A stretch of 64,000 bases of DNA, from the NCBI RefSeq assembly GCF_000177075.1, contig NZ_ADEG01000062.1:29910-93909 (forward strand), written 5' to 3'. Of this stretch, positions 55,901-63,719 are shown one piece after another. Source of the stretch: Hoylesella buccalis ATCC 35310. Its GTDB lineage: Bacteria > Bacteroidota > Bacteroidia > Bacteroidales > Bacteroidaceae. Numbering within the stretch: position 1 is the first letter of the stretch; each line of letters begins with the position of its first letter. The notes under the pieces were generated by a model that saw only the letters and a list, made by a program, of their open reading frames with translations, was not told the origin of the DNA and searched no databases. The position numbers and the translations under genes were made by a program.

Positions 55901-56158
55901 AACGGATGGGCTTCTGACTGGTGGATAAGAGATGGCAGTTATCTTCGACTGAAGAATATCCAATTAGGATATACACTGAAAAACAGTTTCATTCACCGAA
56001 TCGGCTTAGACAATATTCGTCTTACGCTCACAGGAGGAAATCTGTTTACATGGTCAAAACTGACGAAATACAATATTGACCCCGAAACTCCTGAAATAAC
56101 CAATGGTTATTATCCTCAACAGCGTACATATGAGTTTGGCATCAATTTCACATTCTAA
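52985..56158 (+). CDS. SusC/RagA-family TonB-linked outer-membrane transporter
   Basis: 1057-residue TonB-dependent oligomer transporter. Signal peptide to about 'SIEASAQ' (residue 35), then a carboxypeptidase-like domain ('VRGVVTDANGEYLIGVQVQE'), the SusC signature 'LDEVVVVGYGSQKKQHVTGS' (about 118), the plug ('SSAAVYGMQAAGGVILVKTK'), and a 22-strand barrel ending in an aromatic beta strand ('TYEFGINFTF'). It works with SusD as a hinged-lid uptake machine. Full-length. A TATCTTTG at 52932-52939 may give it an additional promoter. The substrate cannot be read from the sequence; the locus has no obvious glycosidase other than the DUF4855 protein. Confidence 0.95.
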   Translation: METKRTFFLKKSAMHMLRALSCFLFLLCSIEASAQTTVRGVVTDANGEYLIGVQVQEKGAKQGVSTDANGKFNIAVSNRNAILTFSYVGYKNHSVALNGKTNVNVMLEEDAKALDEVVVVGYGSQKKQHVTGSVAQLNADEILKAPSGNVSGMLVGRMPGLVAQQKSGQPGADGSNLLIRGVSTLGTAAPMVIVDDVQRSFNNLDPNEIESITILKDASSAAVYGMQAAGGVILVKTKRGSMQRPRITYSGKLLYSQNTNYPKFLNGPDFIKWFNKALEMDGKEPLFTEEVYNKVLNGDPEGKYANTDWFSELMKNGATTTHHNISVNGGNETAKYFVSLGYFDQGGIVDKFSFKRYNLRSNLDISLGMGFKLGLDLGARQERRNSGYFSVTNQSWNNPINLAQRMMPIVPTTYKGMPTAANISSNAKFNPIAFNNQTGYNNSVMNALTTTATLSWDVPFVKGLNLKFKASYDKDYTTSKSWAEIVELNSYDPFTEKYSVIICDHGMNKDDVAQLRNTSAQASRLTLQPSISYHRTFDKHDISGLLLYEQSSYETESFGAGVQGFDLTSLHELSLGKDIMGKEKKKAINGGSYIFNRAGFVGRVNYAYDGKYLLELAARYDGSVRFPKENRWGFFPAASFGWRISEESFFEPLKGVVENLKIRGSAGVLGNDRIGDFQYLNLMVPNPPTLYVGDREYISIYSKGNVNRNITWEKTGTYNIGFDLLLNKGIFGMEFDYFYKLTNDILISSGGIYPPSLGGNFPSIINGGKVSNRGFELVLTHQNSIDQFHYNLRGNVSWSRNKVLRMNESPNVPDYQRRTGRKMGEKMGFITEGLYQNEEDIINSPTLSHLGKSQIRPGDIQYRDLNHDGKIDRLQDYTFIGNSNLPELFYGLSIGASWKGFDFSMLFQGAAITDVFLSGAYGNGATDATIFTRPFHGLGNSPYFLIENSWTPENRNAEFTRLSTNAAEMGNCNGWASDWWIRDGSYLRLKNIQLGYTLKNSFIHRIGLDNIRLTLTGGNLFTWSKLTKYNIDPETPEITNGYYPQQRTYEFGINFTF

Positions 56159-56175
56159 TATATTATTCCAAGACT

Positions 56176-57813
56176 ATGAAAACTATTAACAATATCTTGA
56201 CAATCTTGGTATCCGCATTCATTCTATCAGCTTGTTCTGATTTTTTAGATCCTGAACCAAGAGCACAATATACCGAGATGGATGCGTGGAGTTCCGTAGA
56301 CAATACCTATTTGTACATTAATGGCTTTTACAAACCTATTTACGAATACGGACCTTATGGCGTAAAATACGCTGGAGTAAGTCTTACTGACGGATTCTCT
56401 GACATTCTTCGGTACAGCGCAAATGTCATGGGCGGCTCCGGAGGTGATGTCAACAAGGTGGTCTACACCGGAGGTATCAGTCCACAAGGCAATCCCCTGA
56501 GTGATTATACATACGAATATAACCGCATCAGGCGCATTAACGAATTTTTGTATGGATTAAAGACCTATGCAAAATACGGTGACCAGGAGAAACTGATAAT
56601 GGAGGCACAGGCACGTTTCTTCAGGGCTTACCTTTATTTCATGCTGGTAAGGGGGCATGGCAGCGTTGTAATCCGCGATAACATTGACGGCCCCAATGAG
56701 GCATTCAAGGAAAGAAGTCCCGAATCCACATGCTGGGATTTCATTGAAAGCGACCTTGATTTTGCCGCAGAGAACTTGCCCGACACTTGGCCCAAGAAGG
56801 ATTTAGGACGCATTACAAAGGGTGCAGTTTATGGATTTAAGTCGCGTGCCATGTTGTATGCCAAGCGCTGGGAAAAGGCTGCTGATGCCGCAGCAAAGGT
56901 AGTAGCGAAAGAGGGCGAGCTATATGACCTTATGCCGAATTATGCAGACGTATTCAATCAATCTGACTTTTGTAAGGAAACCGTTTTAGGCTATCGTTTC
57001 CATGGTCAGCTAACGCATTCAACGCTCTTTGACAAGCAATATAGTCCGAAAGGTGACTTCCCTGAAACTAATACGGACGGAAAGTGTTTAGCTGTTCCAA
57101 CACAAGAGCTTGTAGACTCCTATCGAATGGCTGACGGAAGCAGTTTCGATTGGAACAACCCAACGCATGCCGCCAACCCATATAAGAACAGGGAGCCTCG
57201 CTTTTACGCTTCCATTCTGTATAATGGTGCTACCTGGAAGGGAAGAACCATTGAAACCTTCGTGGGAGGTAAAGATGGATTTAAGCCGTTTGACATTGAG
57301 GCGTACCCTAACGCCACTACTACTGGCTACTATATACGCAAATTGCTGAACGAAAGCGTCAAGGACATGACCGTTAAAGGCACCACCTGTTGGAACGAAG
57401 TACGTTATGCAGAAGTACTATTGAACCAAGCTGAAGCACTCAACGAGATGGGTAAGACCGCTGAAGCTCTTATCCCATTGAACAAAGTAAGAAGTAGAGC
57501 AAAGTTGCCTGCTGTTTCATCTACGGGTCAAGAGAGTCTGCGGAATATTATTCGCGAAGAACGGAAAATAGAACTTGCCTTTGAAGGCCAACGTTATTGG
57601 GACTTAAGACGCTGGAACATGGCTCTAGAAGTATTAGGAGGAAAACGCATGCACGGCATGAAGATAACCAAGCAAACAGACGGATCCTTCAATTACCAGA
57701 TAATTGACTGCGACGGTAAAGATAGGCATTTTGAAGAAAGATATTATCAATTCCCAATACCGGCATCGGAAATCAAAAATAATCCGAAATGCAAGCAAAT
57801 AGATAAATGGTAA
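56176..57813 (+). CDS. SusD/RagB-family nutrient-binding lipoprotein
   Basis: 545-residue outer-membrane lid that captures substrate over the SusC pore. Lipobox 'FILSACSDFLDPEPRAQY' (Cys near 20). The TPR-containing N-terminal half ('EYNRIRRINEFLYGLKTYAK', 'QARFFRAYLYFMLVRGHGSV') and the C-terminal SusD signature ('WNEVRYAEVLLNQAEALNEM', 'RNIIREERKIELAFEGQRYW', 'DLRRWN') are complete. Lies 17 bp after SusC. Confidence 0.95.
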   Translation: MKTINNILTILVSAFILSACSDFLDPEPRAQYTEMDAWSSVDNTYLYINGFYKPIYEYGPYGVKYAGVSLTDGFSDILRYSANVMGGSGGDVNKVVYTGGISPQGNPLSDYTYEYNRIRRINEFLYGLKTYAKYGDQEKLIMEAQARFFRAYLYFMLVRGHGSVVIRDNIDGPNEAFKERSPESTCWDFIESDLDFAAENLPDTWPKKDLGRITKGAVYGFKSRAMLYAKRWEKAADAAAKVVAKEGELYDLMPNYADVFNQSDFCKETVLGYRFHGQLTHSTLFDKQYSPKGDFPETNTDGKCLAVPTQELVDSYRMADGSSFDWNNPTHAANPYKNREPRFYASILYNGATWKGRTIETFVGGKDGFKPFDIEAYPNATTTGYYIRKLLNESVKDMTVKGTTCWNEVRYAEVLLNQAEALNEMGKTAEALIPLNKVRSRAKLPAVSSTGQESLRNIIREERKIELAFEGQRYWDLRRWNMALEVLGGKRMHGMKITKQTDGSFNYQIIDCDGKDRHFEERYYQFPIPASEIKNNPKCKQIDKW

Positions 57814-57831
57814 ACTTAATCAAGCAGAACA

Positions 57832-59253
57832 ATGAAAACAATAGATAAAATTACGGTGTCAGTTCTTGGCCTACTGCTCATGTTTTCGTGCCAAGAAGCA
57901 GATACATTGGTACCCACAACGGGCAATGACATTAGTGGCATAACGATTATGTTACCAGATGGCACAAAATCAGATTTCACCGTTGCTCCTGATGCCAACA
58001 ACATGATCAACCTCGAAATTGACGGAAGCATCAAGACTGACCTGACAAAAATCAGAATGTCAGTAAACGCTCCTAACAACGCGATAGTAGAATCAAGCAT
58101 ACCACTTGGGCAATACATGGATTTTACAAAGCCTGTGAGCTTTGATGTTATTGCAGCCAATGGGGACAAGAAAACATATACAGTTGATTTGAAAGTGGTT
58201 CCAACAGCCATCCAAGTAGATGAGCTGTGGAGAAAGACAGGATCCCAACTGAATTTCGTTAAGCACAATAACGGCGGCTTGGCCATCAGTGGAGATTATT
58301 TGGTTATACACGAACGCACAAAGTTTGACTATTACAATCTGAAAGACGGAACAAAGGCAGGCACTTTGTCTATGGAGGGGGTTGACTGGAATACACTTAC
58401 CCGCACCGTACCCTTATTTATAGCCAACGACGATGCAGGAAACATTGTTTCAACCAACTTCTACATGAATAGGTGGATGCCCAAAAACGGCACCAGTACC
58501 ATACACATGTTTTGGTGGGAGGGTGTAAACGCCAAACCCAAACTGTTGTTTTCGTATGATGTTAACTTAGATGAATTTGCTGGAAACAAAGACGTAGGAA
58601 GAAAATTCTACGTCAGAGGCAACATCAAGGAGCATGCATTCTTGTACATGGGTGTTTCGTTCCAGAACGTTTTCCTCAGATGGGAAATCAAAAACGGGAA
58701 GCCAGTATCACAACAACCTGAAAAGATACAATATGACCCAGGTTACCAAATGGGCCTAATGCCCCAAATCGTACCTATAGAGTTTGGTAAAAATAGCAAC
58801 TATTTCATTTCACGCTACGATGAAGGAAAACCTAAGGTAGCCATCACGTACATGGACGGCCATACCAACAAACCTCTTTATTCCTCGTCACATCATGTGC
58901 AAGGTATTTTCCACCAGTGGCTTGGCGGAGGAACTGCATTCGATTATGTAGATTTGATGGGAGCAAAATACATGTTTTACATCGAAGGAGATGTAAATAA
59001 CTGGATGAGAGAGATTTATAATGTTCGATTGGTGATGAAAGATCCTGCTGGAACTACCACCAACACACAACTATTGGCACATACGCGCAAATGGAATGGG
59101 TGGCTTGAGTTCCCAATTGATCCCGCATACGGTGCCAATATCAATACTACGGCAGATGTCGTCACGCAAATGGCACCCGACAAGAAGTCTGTCATCGTGG
59201 CTTTCCTTTATACCAACGGAGGCGTAATGGTGTGGAAAGTAAACTTGATGTAG
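57832..59253 (+). CDS. DUF5018-domain surface lipoprotein
   Basis: 473-residue lipoprotein in the SGBP position after SusD. Signal 'SVLGLLLMFSCQEAD' gives a lipidated Cys near 21. The N-terminal region (about 30-125, 'GITIMLPDGTKSDFTVAPDA', 'PVSFDVIAANGDKKTYTVDL') is an Ig-like beta domain; the rest is rich in aromatic-lined strands ('MFWWEGVNAKPKLLFSYDVN', 'FHQWLGGGTAFDYVDLMGAK', 'AHTRKWNGWLEFPI') that could form a propeller-like binding fold. I recognise the DUF5018 type; function unknown, likely glycan or protein binding at the surface. Last gene of the locus. Confidence 0.8.
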   Translation: MKTIDKITVSVLGLLLMFSCQEADTLVPTTGNDISGITIMLPDGTKSDFTVAPDANNMINLEIDGSIKTDLTKIRMSVNAPNNAIVESSIPLGQYMDFTKPVSFDVIAANGDKKTYTVDLKVVPTAIQVDELWRKTGSQLNFVKHNNGGLAISGDYLVIHERTKFDYYNLKDGTKAGTLSMEGVDWNTLTRTVPLFIANDDAGNIVSTNFYMNRWMPKNGTSTIHMFWWEGVNAKPKLLFSYDVNLDEFAGNKDVGRKFYVRGNIKEHAFLYMGVSFQNVFLRWEIKNGKPVSQQPEKIQYDPGYQMGLMPQIVPIEFGKNSNYFISRYDEGKPKVAITYMDGHTNKPLYSSSHHVQGIFHQWLGGGTAFDYVDLMGAKYMFYIEGDVNNWMREIYNVRLVMKDPAGTTTNTQLLAHTRKWNGWLEFPIDPAYGANINTTADVVTQMAPDKKSVIVAFLYTNGGVMVWKVNLM

Positions 59254-59266
59254 CGAACTTTTAAAA

Positions 59267-59447
59267 AATCGGAGATGCTTCAACGAACTCGTTGAAATTG
59301 CTTAGAAGAAGTAAAAGAAAATGAGAAGTAAAAAGCATGGCAGTGCTTCCCAAGCATGTAGAAAACATGCTAGTAAGTAATTTACTGACCTGCAAAAGCA
59401 TTCTCGACTGACTAAGAAAATCATTCCAAGCATCTCCCTTCGATTCC
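59267..59447. other. Long-range foldback element after the DUF5018 gene
   Basis: GGAGATGCTT (59271-59280) is the exact inverse complement of AAGCATCTCC (59428-59437); AATC/GATT extends the match beyond a short bulge. Inside are local hairpins TTCAACGA/TCGTTGAA (59279-59296), GCATGT/ACATGC and AGTAA/TTACT. It has no reading frame. It could be a structured 3' UTR, a small RNA, or a MITE-like element; no target-site duplication is apparent. Confidence 0.45.
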
Positions 59448-59474
59448 TGCTCATGCAGAGCACACGATATTATA

Positions 59475-59515
59475 AATCGGCTGTATGGTCTTGAGACCAT
59501 ACAGCCGATTCTCTT
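59475..59515 (+). terminator. Terminator of the SusC/SusD locus
   Basis: AATCGGCTGTATGGTC (59475-59490) pairs perfectly with GACCATACAGCCGATT (59495-59510), TTGA loop, then CTCTTT. Confidence 0.8.
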
Positions 59516-59600
59516 TAATCATTTGTTGTTTTACCTGTTGGCAACCCAACTACTAAACTCTAAGCATCCATACTTTGCTCATTGTATGTAATGTCAATCA

Positions 59601-59647
59601 CAACGAAATTGCACGGAACGCCAAGAACGTTCCGTGCAATTTCGTTG
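59601..59647. terminator. Long perfect hairpin downstream of the DUF4293 gene
   Basis: CAACGAAATTGCACGGAACG (59601-59620) pairs with its complement at 59628-59647 (20 bp, 7-base loop). It probably ends the bamD-rpoZ-DUF4293 transcript; no long T-run follows on either strand, so it may act as a 3'-end stabiliser. Confidence 0.55.
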
Positions 59648-59675
59648 CAATAAAGAGCCATGTGGAGCTGCTGCT

Positions 59676-60131
59676 TTATCTGATTCGGTCAGCTGACCTC
59701 ACCAATTTTTCATCGTGGATGATACCTCGGCGCGCCAAAACTAATGCGATGATGGCAACCAAAGGCAAACATGCCGCAAACTGAAGGTGGTAGGTATATT
59801 CATGACCAAAACCATTCAGCAGGGCAAATGCATAATAAACATACCATGCCAGACAGAAAACAATGCTCCATAAGCAAAGTTTAGCCTGCAAAAGTCGTTT
59901 GCGGTATAGAAAAACAGCGCAGGCTTCTAAAGGGATGGTCACCACCAACAGGGCGAAAAGAGGCCAGTTGCTAAAATTGATTCCTTGATCGGGTACTACT
60001 GTTCCTATATTGTAAATCAGCGTAGACAGCCCCATTCCTTGCGGTTCGAGCATGGCGACAGGCATGCACAGACACACTACCGTCACTATCAAAGACAAGA
60101 GCAGGTACAGCGTTTGTTTTCGTTGAATCAT
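59676..60131 (-). CDS. DUF4293-family membrane protein
   Basis: 151-residue inner-membrane protein with four hydrophobic helices ('TLYLLLSLIVTVVCLCMPVA', 'WPLFALLVVTIPLEACAVFL', 'LCLWSIVFCLAWYVYYAFAL', 'FAACLPLVAIIALVLARRGI') and 'MIQRKQTLYLLLS' as the conserved start. DUF4293 is a Bacteroidota family of unknown function. Its ATG overlaps the end of rpoZ by 4 bases, so translation is coupled. Confidence 0.87.
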   Translation of the reverse strand: MIQRKQTLYLLLSLIVTVVCLCMPVAMLEPQGMGLSTLIYNIGTVVPDQGINFSNWPLFALLVVTIPLEACAVFLYRKRLLQAKLCLWSIVFCLAWYVYYAFALLNGFGHEYTYHLQFAACLPLVAIIALVLARRGIIHDEKLVRSADRIR

Positions 60132-60466
60132 GCCTGACTGTCGTTATTATCCAAAGAAGGATCACGGTAATAAACATTACCTTCTATAAATTCCTGTGTT
60201 GCCAGCAAAGTAGGTTTGGGCAACTTCTCGTAATAACGCGAAATTTCTATTTGCTCACGATTCTCAAACACCTCTTCCAAAGAGTCGTTGTAAGACGCGA
60301 ACTCTGTCAATTTTTTATTCAAATCCTGTTTAATCTCTGCTGCAATCTGATTAGAACGCTTCGCAATGATTGCCACACTCTCATAGATGTTTCCCGTATC
60401 TTCACACAATTCCATAATGTTGCGTGTAGTCGTGTTGACGGGTGCGTTTGACTTTTTGTAATCCAT
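60128..60466 (-). CDS. rpoZ: DNA-directed RNA polymerase omega-like subunit
   Basis: 112-residue Bacteroidota-type omega/Rpb6 protein that helps assemble RNA polymerase. 'GNIYESVAIIAKRSNQIAAE' (about 26-45) is the RpoZ helix-turn with the conserved Arg-Ser-Asn/Gln and Ile-Ala, followed by 'RYYEKLPKPTLLATQEFI' near the C-terminus. It lies between bamD and the DUF4293 gene on the same strand, the usual order in this phylum, which supports the assignment. Confidence 0.87.
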   Translation of the reverse strand: MDYKKSNAPVNTTTRNIMELCEDTGNIYESVAIIAKRSNQIAAEIKQDLNKKLTEFASYNDSLEEVFENREQIEISRYYEKLPKPTLLATQEFIEGNVYYRDPSLDNNDSQA

Positions 60467-60590
60467 TTTTTATAAATCCTTATCTGTTGGGCATTGTCAT
60501 CTCACTGGACAATGACTTAATCAAAATATATAGTTGATGATTTCACTCTCCTTGTATTGCCAGCATAAAAGGCAATATCCTCTTTGTTTT

Positions 60591-61433
60591 CTACGAGTTA
60601 GACTCTCCTGTCTTCGTAACCTCTTTGCATTTCTTGATAAACTTCTCTGCCAAGGGACGTTGCTTCGAGTCGGGATACTCGTTGATGAATCCGTAGCACT
60701 CATCTTCTGCATCCTGGTAGCGTTCCAATCGCTTCTCCTCAACGCTCTGTTCTGCCAACTCAAACTTGCTCTTCATCACCAGCACGGCAAAATTCTCACG
60801 CAGGGATGAATAGGGATAATCCTTCAATGCATTCTCTGCCGTAATGATGCAAGCTTCGTAATTGTTGCCGCCGCTGGTGCAATTTCCGAAATAAGGGCCA
60901 AGGTCATAATACAACTGTGCCGAATACAACTCCTTCTTCACCAGCTTGTCTTGCAATTCAAAGAGCCTGTTCTGCGCACTGTTTTTCAGTTTGGCGTCTG
61001 GAAAAAGATCCAAAAACTCCTGGAAAGAGGCGATGGCCGAAACTGTTTGCGACTGATCCAAACGTGGCTCTGGCGTACACATGAATAGGCTTTCGCCCAC
61101 ATAGTAGCTCGCCAACTCAGCGTATTTACCCTTCGGATAACTTTGAACATATCGCTTGAACGCTTGGGCAGCACTCTCATAATCACCACTTTTGTACTGC
61201 GCCATGGCCAACATGTAAAGGCTTTCCTGTGCATTCTCAGTACCTTTCTGAACAACAATCAAATCGTTCAGCAAGGTAATGGCCCGAGTGTACTTACCTT
61301 TGAAAAAGCACTCCTTCGCATATTCATAGCGGTAGTTCGTGTCGGTCGACTTGTAAACCGCATTGAACTCACTGGCACAACTGCCGAATAACAATGCGAC
61401 GCATATAGTGGAAATGAAAAACAGTTTCTTCAT
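60591..61433 (-). CDS. bamD: Outer-membrane protein assembly factor BamD
   Basis: 280-residue lipoprotein of the beta-barrel assembly machinery. Lipobox in 'CVALLFGSCASEFNAV' (Cys near 18); then five TPR-like repeats: 'YEYAKECFFKGKYTRAITLL', 'LYMLAMAQYKSGDYESAAQA', 'FKRYVQSYPKGKYAELASYY', 'FLDLFPDAKLKNSAQNRLFE', 'ECYGFINEYPDSKQRPLAEK'. I chose ATG 61433 (MKKLFF) because the promoter -7 box lies at 61453-61460, inside the longer frame that would start at 61472. First gene of the bamD-rpoZ-DUF4293 run. Confidence 0.92.
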   Translation of the reverse strand: MKKLFFISTICVALLFGSCASEFNAVYKSTDTNYRYEYAKECFFKGKYTRAITLLNDLIVVQKGTENAQESLYMLAMAQYKSGDYESAAQAFKRYVQSYPKGKYAELASYYVGESLFMCTPEPRLDQSQTVSAIASFQEFLDLFPDAKLKNSAQNRLFELQDKLVKKELYSAQLYYDLGPYFGNCTSGGNNYEACIITAENALKDYPYSSLRENFAVLVMKSKFELAEQSVEEKRLERYQDAEDECYGFINEYPDSKQRPLAEKFIKKCKEVTKTGESNS

Positions 61434-61452
61434 TGACATGATCTTTGGAGTG

Positions 61453-61483
61453 CAAAAGTACATATAATCCATCGATTTACAAA
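61453..61483 (-). promoter_or_regulatory. Promoter of bamD
   Basis: On the minus strand TTTG (complement of 61480-61483), 19 bp, TACTTTTG (complement of 61453-61460), full consensus. Confidence 0.75.
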
Positions 61484-61535
61484 GTAAAGAGAATGCTTTT
61501 TCGCAAATAATTAACCTTTATAACGGATATTTTTG

Positions 61536-61543
61536 TACTTTTG
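61536..61543 (+). promoter_or_regulatory. -7 element of uvrB
   Basis: TACTTTTG, exact TAnnTTTG, 53 bp before the uvrB ATG; -33 unclear. Confidence 0.4.
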
Positions 61544-61596
61544 CATGTCTGGGCAGCCATTTGCATGCTTAGAAACAATCCTTCAATAGATTCAGG

Positions 61597-63633
61597 ATGA
61601 ATTTCAAACTCACGTCAAAATACAAACCCACGGGCGACCAACCAGAAGCCATTCAGCAACTCACCGATGGCATTCATCGGGGTGATCCGGCTCAGGTGTT
61701 GCTCGGTGTGACCGGATCGGGCAAGACTTTCACGGTGGCCAATGTCATCAACAACGTACAAATGCCAACGCTGATTCTGAGTCATAACAAGACGCTGGCA
61801 GCCCAACTCTACGAAGAGATGAAGGGCTTTTTCCCCGAAAACGCAGTAGAGTATTATGTATCTTATTATGACTATTATCAACCCGAGGCTTATCTTCCTA
61901 CAACCGACCTGTATATTGAGAAAGACTTGGCCATCAACGACGAGATAGACCGTCTGCGATTGAGTGCGGTAAGTGCTTTGTTATCAGGAAGAAAAGACGT
62001 TATTGTCGTATCTTCCGTTTCGTGTATTTACGGCATGGGAGGCCCCTCGGCCATGACCAACAGCATCATTACGGTGAAGAAAGGAGAACGATTAGATCGT
62101 AATGATTTTTTACGCAAGTTGGTGGAAGCGCTGTATGTTCGCAATGACATCGACCTGCAACGTGGCAATTTTCGCGTCAAGGGCGATACGGTGGACATTG
62201 CGATGGCCTACTCCAACAACATTCTTCGCATCACATGGTGGGACGAAGAGATTGATAGCATCGAGGAAGTGGACAGCGTGACCTTCCATCGATTGCAAGA
62301 ATTTGAGGAATACCACATCTACCCGGCCAATCTCTTTGTCACAACCAAAGAACAGACCGAGCACGCCATCCGCGCCATTCAGGACGACTTGGTGAAGCAA
62401 GTTGACTATTTCAACGACCTGGGTGACACCATCAAAGCACAACGCATCAAGGAACGTGTGGAATACGACATTGAGATGATTAAGGAACTGGGCCACTGTA
62501 GCGGCATTGAGAACTATTCGCGCTACTTTGACGGACGTGAGGCCGGGCAGCGGCCTTATTGTCTTTTAGACTTCTTTCCACAAGATTTTCTACTCGTAGT
62601 CGACGAGAGTCATGTCAGCGTGCCGCAAATCAGTGCCATGTACGGTGGCGACAGGGCCCGCAAGCAGAATCTCGTGGAGTACGGATTCCGCCTGCCAGCG
62701 GCGTTTGATAATCGTCCACTGCGCTTTGAAGAGTTCCACGACATGCTCCACCAAACCATCTATGTATCGGCCACCCCAGCCGACTATGAGCTGCAAGAGG
62801 CTGAAGGGGTCGTGGTAGAACAAATCATCCGACCCACGGGATTGCTCGATCCGGAGATTGATGTGCGCCCCAGCGAAAACCAAATTGACGACCTTTTGGA
62901 CGAAATCCTACAACGCACCGAGCGCGAAGAACGTGTCCTGGTCACCACACTGACCAAACGTATGGCCGAGGAACTGACCGAATACCTGCTGAATCATGAC
63001 GTGCGCGCCAACTACATCCACAGCGACGTGGCCACGCTCGACCGCGTAAAAATCATGACCGACCTGCGCGCTGGCGTTTTCGACGTTTTGGTTGGGGTCA
63101 ACTTACTGCGCGAGGGTCTGGATTTACCAGAGGTATCGCTCGTGGCCATCCTTGACGCTGACAAGGAAGGGTTTTTGCGAAGTCACCGTAGTTTGACACA
63201 AACGGCAGGACGCGCCGCACGCAATGTCAATGGAAAAGTAATTATGTATGCCGACACCATCACCGAAAGCATGCAGCGTACCATCGACGAAACCGCTCGC
63301 CGCCGCTCCATACAGCTGAAATACAACGAGGAACACCACATCACACCACAGCAGATTGTTAAGGAAATCAAGAACGCATTGCCCACCTCGAAAGAGAATG
63401 AGAAGGATTGGCGCTACCCCACCCTTGCCGCCCAACAGGCGTATATGGAGGCAGAGAGTGGCGCCTTTGCAGCCGACCCGATTGTATTGCGAATGACGCG
63501 CGAACAACTTGAGAAGAGCATTGCCAACACCACTGCCTTGATGAAACAAGCAGCCAAGGACTTAGATTTCCTGCAAGCCGCCCAGTACAGGGATGAAATC
63601 GTGAGGTTGCAGGCGATGTTGGAACAGAAATAA
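61597..63633 (+). CDS. uvrB: Excinuclease ABC subunit B
   Basis: 678-residue DNA damage-verification helicase of nucleotide excision repair, acting between UvrA loading and UvrC cutting. Walker A 'LGVTGSGKTFTVANVI' (near 38), beta-hairpin 'YYVSYYDYYQPEAYLPTTDL' (near 88), motif II 'LLVVDESHVSVPQI', motifs V and VI 'GVNLLREGLDLPEVSLVAIL' and 'SLTQTAGRAARNVNGKVIMY', and the C-terminal UVR motif 'KDLDFLQAAQYRDEIVRLQA' that docks UvrC. Complete. Confidence 0.97.
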   Translation: MNFKLTSKYKPTGDQPEAIQQLTDGIHRGDPAQVLLGVTGSGKTFTVANVINNVQMPTLILSHNKTLAAQLYEEMKGFFPENAVEYYVSYYDYYQPEAYLPTTDLYIEKDLAINDEIDRLRLSAVSALLSGRKDVIVVSSVSCIYGMGGPSAMTNSIITVKKGERLDRNDFLRKLVEALYVRNDIDLQRGNFRVKGDTVDIAMAYSNNILRITWWDEEIDSIEEVDSVTFHRLQEFEEYHIYPANLFVTTKEQTEHAIRAIQDDLVKQVDYFNDLGDTIKAQRIKERVEYDIEMIKELGHCSGIENYSRYFDGREAGQRPYCLLDFFPQDFLLVVDESHVSVPQISAMYGGDRARKQNLVEYGFRLPAAFDNRPLRFEEFHDMLHQTIYVSATPADYELQEAEGVVVEQIIRPTGLLDPEIDVRPSENQIDDLLDEILQRTEREERVLVTTLTKRMAEELTEYLLNHDVRANYIHSDVATLDRVKIMTDLRAGVFDVLVGVNLLREGLDLPEVSLVAILDADKEGFLRSHRSLTQTAGRAARNVNGKVIMYADTITESMQRTIDETARRRSIQLKYNEEHHITPQQIVKEIKNALPTSKENEKDWRYPTLAAQQAYMEAESGAFAADPIVLRMTREQLEKSIANTTALMKQAAKDLDFLQAAQYRDEIVRLQAMLEQK

Positions 63634-63719
63634 CTTCACCATTCAATGTTTAAGATTTACAGGACAGATGCTGAATCGTTACACATTATAATAAGTATAT
63701 CGTCTTCTTTTTTTACCAA

